Assembly: GCF_018687715.1 (NCBI RefSeq)
Contig: NC_056757.1
Coordinates: 25,292,501 to 25,356,500 of the forward strand
Direction: 5' to 3'
DNA: 64,000 nucleotides
From: Carya illinoinensis
Taxonomy: Eukaryota > Streptophyta > Magnoliopsida > Fagales > Juglandaceae
The position numbers were made by a program, and so were the translations under genes. Positions 60,001-64,000 of the stretch are shown one piece after another. Position 1 is the first letter of the stretch, and each line of letters opens with the position of its first letter. The notes under the pieces are model-generated. The model saw only the letters and a list, made by a program, of their open reading frames with translations, searched no databases and was not told the origin of the DNA.

Positions 60001-61213
60001 AAGAACTGTTCTCAGAAGAAGAAGTGGAAGCAATCAAGTCCATTCCTATCAGTGTTGGTGGTAGAGAGGATGTGAGAGTCTAGAGGTTAACAAGCAATGG
60101 CATATATACAGTCAAGAGTGGGTCCCATCTTCACAGAGATATGATTAGTAAAATAGAAGGGGAAAACTCGAATAGAACTAATGATCAAGGAGTTTGGAAA
60201 GCATTATGGAAACTAAGGCTAGCTCCTGCAATCAAAATGTTTGTTTGGAGGGCCTGCAGTGAGGCTTTACCCACCTTAGCCAATTTGAGGAGGAGGAAAA
60301 TCATATTAGATAGCATGTGTCCAGTTTGTATGCAGGTTTCTAAAACCTCAGGCCATGTTTTGTGGGGTTGTGCTGCAGCAAAAGATGTGTGGAGTCAAGG
60401 TTACAAGAGGGTGCAAAAGATGGTTGTTCATAGTGATTTGATGTTTGACATATGGGCTGAGTTAGTGACAAGACTAAATACTACAGAATTGGAAGATGTG
60501 GCAGTTACATTCAGAGGGATCTGGACCAGAAGAAATGAGTTCCTGCATGGAAAAGGATTCAAACACCCCTCGATCCTAGCTGAACAAGCCAAAACTGATC
60601 TACTGGAGTACAAAACCTCAACCACAAATCCCAAACCAACTCTTAACAGGTCACACCAGTAGTTCACAGGTGGAACAAACCTCCCCTGGGTCAGTTCAAG
60701 GCTAACTGGGATGCAGCAGTTAGAAGGGGAGAGGGAATGGTTGGACTAGGAGTCATTATCAGAGATCACCAAGGCCTAGTCATTGGTGCCCTTCGAGCAT
60801 CAAGGCAGTTTAGAGGGAATCCATTCAATGCAGAGGCCTTTGGACTACTACTAGCTATAGTGTTTTGTCAAGAAATGGGGTTGAAGAAAGTCTGCCTAGA
60901 AGGGGACTCGAAGCAAGTAGTTGAGCTACTTCAAAATCACACTCCTAACTAGAGCTTGGGAGGCTGTCTAATTGATGACTCAAGGAAGATACTGGACTCA
61001 ACTACAACCTGGACTATCTCACACACGTATAGAACGTCTAATGGTGCAGCACATCAACTTGCAAAGGCTAGCTGGAATGCTCAGAAGACATCTATAACAT
61101 TGAAGAAGTTCCTAGATGTATTGAGACCATTGTGTCTAGAGAAATGTTGTAGAGTTTATGTAATATGTCAAGCAGTGGTGTTTGATTGCTCTGATGTAAA
61201 ATTTTATGAATGA
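57040..61213 (+). pseudogene. LINE ORF2: AP endonuclease, reverse transcriptase, RNase H, disrupted
   Basis: The endonuclease part reads VWNCRGLGNP, LMETK, AGDFNEIL and SSDHSPL (57052-57735). TAG at 57739 replaces a Trp. TGA at 58324 follows. Reverse transcriptase (58327-59337) has SPGPDGFPVQFYQQHW, LIPKV, YRPISLCNVLYKI, LDISKAYDRV, GIRQGDPLSPYIF and FADDSLLF, all intact. A frameshift at about 59335 is followed by stops at 59476, 59826 and 60081. The zf-RVT region (APAIKMFVWRA ... CPVCMQ) is at 60200-60400. After a second frameshift near 60660, the RNase H domain (FKANWDAAV, NAEAFGLLLAI, EGDSKQVV, GAAHQLAKA) keeps all DEDD residues with a TAG at 60950, and it ends at 61213. No clear ATG starts the frame; it overlaps the end of ORF1. 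Confidence 0.94.
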
Positions 61214-61269
61214 AATTTACATCCTTTTCAAAAATGAACGATAGATGCCTTTGACGTTACTTAACATAA

Positions 61270-62264
61270 TATGTCAAATCTCTACTTAACTTTAAGCTAG
61301 ACGTTCAAACTTAATTATTTAATACTATATGAAATCACAACTTGTATAAAAGAATTCGAGTTAATAAGAACAATATATATATATATATATATTTAATTAT
61401 TTATATATCCTTTAAAAATAAATCCTAAGATTAATTCCAACTCTTAATTCTTTTATAGGTTACGTTCCCAGACTTGGAGGTTTTAATATTGAACTTCAAA
61501 CTAAGTACCATATGGCCTAGAAAGTTTTCAGGTTTTGCACCAAGATTACAAAATCTAAACTTAAGTATATTATAGTGGATGGGAAGAAATATTCCCAAAT
61601 ATTGAACTTCTTGATCGAGAGAAATTAGTCTCACGACTAAGAAAACTCAAGCTCCATTGTCTACCTATGTTAACATGTTTGTGGAAAGGAGACGCACATG
61701 AGCCATGTCCAATCTTTCATACTCTGGACACTCTTCAAGTGTCACAATCCGGCAAATTGAAAAGTTTAATGCTACATTTGGTATCTCTTCAAAATTTGAC
61801 AAATCTAAAAATATTGAGTTGTCATGGATTGATCAATTTAGTAACATCCTCAACAGCTAAAACTTTGGTACAACTCAAAGAAATGATTATAGGCAAATGC
61901 AAAAGGAATACCGAAATAATAGCAATGGAGGATATTGAAGCAAATGTGATGATTACTTTCAACAACTAAACATACTTCAAACTTGATAGCTTGCCAAAAC
62001 AGACAAACTTTTGCTCAAGAGGTTATTCCTTTGTAATGTTTCCATCTTTGGAGAAAGTAATTATAAGTTGTTGCACTGAGATGAAGACTTTCTATCACGA
62101 AGTCTAGAGAATTACACTAAAATTGAAAGGTGTACAAGCAACAGAAGATGAAGATGATTTGTATTGGGAGCATGACCTTAATACCAGCATACATTGGCTT
62201 TGAGAGGTAGATTATGATACTCGATTTTTATTTACACAAAAGGTAAGTTTGCATATTCACAATT
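61270..62264 (+). pseudogene. Second copy of the NLR last intron and last LRR exon
   Basis: 61270-61458 resembles the 3' part of NLR intron 3, and 61459-62224 resembles exon 4 (VTFPDLEVL..., HEPCPIFHTL, HGLINLVTSS, EMKTF). Similarity continues past the old stop (GGTAAG...TATTCACAATTT) to about 62264. This copy lacks the two four-base insertions of the first copy, but it has its own lesions: a deletion near 61540, a stop after NIPKY, a TAG near 62104, TGA for Trp in HWL-stop-E, and CAA in place of the stop codon. It is a partial tandem duplicate with no NB-ARC nearby, about 11.9 kb from the parent and in the same orientation. Confidence 0.92.
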
Positions 62265-62266
62265 TT

Positions 62267-62450
62267 TATTACAGCTACCAAATCCTATGATTTTAGCAAT
62301 CTCTATTACAGCTACCAAATCCCATGATTTTAGCAATCTCGCCAATTTAGCTCTTTCTTTCCATGTATAACTCATCAAACATGTCTATATATTTGTAAAT
62401 GAGATCAATGAGAAATAAGAGGAATTATTCTACCAATTTATTTCTCAACA
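62267..62450 (+). repeat. 5' LTR (left boundary approximate) with a 37-bp tandem duplication
   Basis: The end TTTATTTCTCAACA is directly followed by the PBS. A TATATATTT stretch near 62383 is the likely promoter. Two 37-base units (TATTACAGCTACCAAATCC...) differ at one base. They lie either inside the LTR or at its junction with flanking DNA. Confidence 0.6.
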
Positions 62451-62462
62451 TGGTATCAGAGC
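62451..62462 (+). other. Primer-binding site of the right copia element
   Basis: TGGTATCAGAGC, an exact match to the plant copia consensus complementary to initiator tRNA-Met, placed directly after the CA end of the LTR. Confidence 0.93.
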
Positions 62463-62492
62463 AAAATCGTTCCTGCATACATTTCCCTTGCC

Positions 62493-64000
62493 ATGGCTTC
62501 CTCCGACGATGCTTCCCAAATTTCCTCCCCATACCTTCTCCATCCCTCTGATTCTCCTAGTCTCGTCCTCGTCTCCGGTTATCTCACTGGAGATAATTTC
62601 TCCAAATGGCAACGTGCACTTCACCGAGCCCTCAATGCCAAAAATAAACTCTGTTTTGTTGACAGCACTCTCAAAGCTCTTGCTAATACCTCATCCGACT
62701 ATGCCCAATGGAGCAGGACCAAAGATATGGTCCTCACTTGGGTTTTTAACACCATAACCCCTTCCCTAGCCAATTCTCTGGACTAACACGATGACCCTAG
62801 AGCTGTATGGCTCAATCTTGAGTCTCGTTTTTGCTATGGCTACAACGCCCGTCTCTTCCATCTCGAACGAGAAATTTTCAATCTCCATCAAAACCAACTC
62901 TCCATACATAACTACTACAATACCATCAAACAACTCTGGGATGAATTGGGCAATCTCCAACCACCAACCGATGCCAGCACCTTGGAGAAGAGAGCTAAGG
63001 ATGAACATGTGTTCCAATTTCTACTGGGACTCAACGATTCATTCGTTGCTCTTCGAACCCTAATTCTCGCCACTGATCCTCTCCCATCCCTGAACAAAAT
63101 TTTCTCAATCCTCTTTCAAAAGGAACAGTAACGTCTTCTCCAAGTTTCCTGTACGCCCTCCGAAAATCTTGCCTTGCTGATTGAACTTCGCACACCAATC
63201 GTCCACCCATTAAGTGCACTGAATGTGGGAAATATGGTCATCTACGTAATCGTTGTTGGCTCCTTGTTGGATACCCTCCTGGACGTGAACCTCATCATCA
63301 ACGCCAACCCTCACTTCTTGGCAAAACACCTACTGCTGCTGCTACCAATCTCGTTGGATCCACCTTAAGCCCAGTTCCAGGCCTTTTGCCAAAAAACTAC
63401 CAGCAACTCATGAACCTCTTTCGGCCTTCCTAATTTTGTGGGTGATTCTTCAACCCTCCACTGTTCTCTCGACTCCATGATGGACTGGATAATCGACAGT
63501 GACGCTAGTGACCATATGAGTCATTGCCGATCCTTCTTCTTGAGCCTTCGACAGCCACCCACGACTCGCACGATCCGATTACCCATGGGAGAAATTGTTC
63601 CCATTGAAGGCATTGGCTCTGTTTCTATATCCGAATATCTCATCCTCCCAAATGTCCTTTACGTCCCCACCTTTTGTTATAATCTCCTTTTCATCCCTCA
63701 ACTTACTAATACTTTATCCTGTGTAGCTATTTTCTCATCTTCTAAATGTTTTTTTCAGGACCTTTAGTTGAAGAGGCTAATTGAAGCGGGTGAAGCTTGA
63801 AATGGGCTCTATATCGTTCGGCCCCAACAGCTCGCTGCTTTCTCTGCTCACAACCTTGATAATAAGACCCTCTGGCACCAACGTCTAGGTCATCCTTCTA
63901 GATTTACTATTCCTAATATTTTTTATAGTCCATGTACTCTTTCTCATTGTGATATTTGTGCTCGTTCTAAGCACACTCGCTTACCTTTTCAAATCATGTT
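62493..64000 (+). pseudogene. Copia Gag-Pol (5' part), inactivated
   Basis: ATG at 62493 (MASSDDASQISSPYLLHPSD) starts Gag, with GDNFSKWQRAL and NTITPSLANSL. TAA at 62784 interrupts it, then the same frame resumes as HDDPRAVWLNLESRF ... LFHLEREIF to a TAA at 63129. After a frameshift comes a zinc knuckle CTECGKYGHLRNRCW (from 63215). After a stop near 63431 and a further frame change, the protease reads WIIDSDASDHMSHC, with Asp (63501-63503) where the catalytic DSG Gly is expected. TAG at 63765 and TGA at 63798 precede a pre-integrase segment TLWHQRLGHPS ... CDICARSKHTRLPF at the window edge. Its Gag differs clearly from both other copia elements here, so it is a third family. Confidence 0.92.

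Larger units (their letters stand above)
55398..61232 (+). mobile_element. Full-length L1-type LINE retrotransposon, 5.8 kb
   Basis: The element is bounded by a perfect 15-bp target duplication AATGAACGATAGATG (55383-55397 and 61233-61247). It contains a short leader, ORF1 with a CCHC finger, and ORF2 with endonuclease, reverse transcriptase, zinc-finger and RNase H domains, and it ends TTTACATCCTTTTC with a minimal A tail. The complete length from leader to tail is unusual for a LINE, since most are 5'-truncated. Both frames are now disrupted. It inserted next to the left end of the second NLR exon-4 copy. Confidence 0.95.
62267..64000 (+). mobile_element. 5' part of a second plus-strand copia element, running off the window
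   Basis: A short LTR ending TTTCTCAACA at 62450, a perfect PBS at 62451-62462 and a damaged gag-pol from 62493. The LTR start cannot be fixed because the 3' copy is not in the window. The left edge coincides with a 37-bp tandem duplication (62267-62303 and 62304-62340) next to the end of the duplicated NLR segment. Confidence 0.9.

Overview
This is plant nuclear DNA, almost certainly from an angiosperm and probably a woody eudicot. The evidence is a coiled-coil NBS-LRR resistance gene with plant-type introns, several Ty1/copia retrotransposons primed by tRNA-iMet, a plant L1-type LINE with an RNase H domain, hAT-type elements, and intron-containing remnants of laccase, Rab GDI and HIPP genes. 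An AT-rich repeat with GAGATGAGATG motifs near 54.2-54.7 kb resembles, from memory, one that is common in Fagales genomes (walnut, pecan, oak). That hint at the family is weak. No organelle, bacterial, tRNA or rRNA sequence was seen.

Layout. 1-1.9 kb: the 5' part of a minus-strand copia element whose gag is open as far as visible. 1.9-5.3 kb: minus-strand remnants of a laccase (last two exons, the last one twice) directly behind five exons of a Rab GDP-dissociation inhibitor. 5.3-9.8 kb: AT-rich DNA with a hairpin and a tandem duplication. 9.8-12.6 kb: a 2.85-kb solo LTR with a perfect 5-bp target duplication. 12.6-18 kb: a decayed multi-exon gene I do not recognise. 18.3-23.8 kb: a complete but dead copia element (two LTRs, target duplication GTCTA). 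24.3-25.1 kb: a block dense in GCAGCG/CGCTGC motifs. 25.5-27.4 kb: a probable Gypsy-type solo LTR. 27.7-29.2 kb: a decayed hAT transposase. 30.9-31.7 kb: a CACTA-like end. 32.5-32.9 kb: a HIPP metal-binding pseudogene. 33.35-33.67 kb: a 318-bp solo LTR. 38.5 kb: a LINE 3' stub. 42.7-42.9 kb: a small CACTA-like MITE.

44.8-62.3 kb is a resistance-gene locus. The NLR gene has an undamaged 860-codon stretch (CC, NB-ARC and the first LRRs), then a one-base frameshift, and three downstream LRR exons that carry stops and frameshifts. A second, separately decayed copy of its last exon lies about 11.9 kb downstream in the same orientation. The interval between holds a 1.17-kb GC-rich non-autonomous hAT-like element with an 8-bp target duplication and a full-length 5.8-kb LINE with a 15-bp target duplication. 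62.3-64 kb begins another copia element that runs off the window.

Functionally this is a graveyard. The only long, plausibly expressed host reading frame is the truncated NLR. The left-edge copia gag is the only transposon frame without visible damage. Much of the transposon damage consists of G/C to A/T transitions (TGG to TAG, CAA to TAA, GGA to AGA), as expected from deamination of methylated, silenced DNA.
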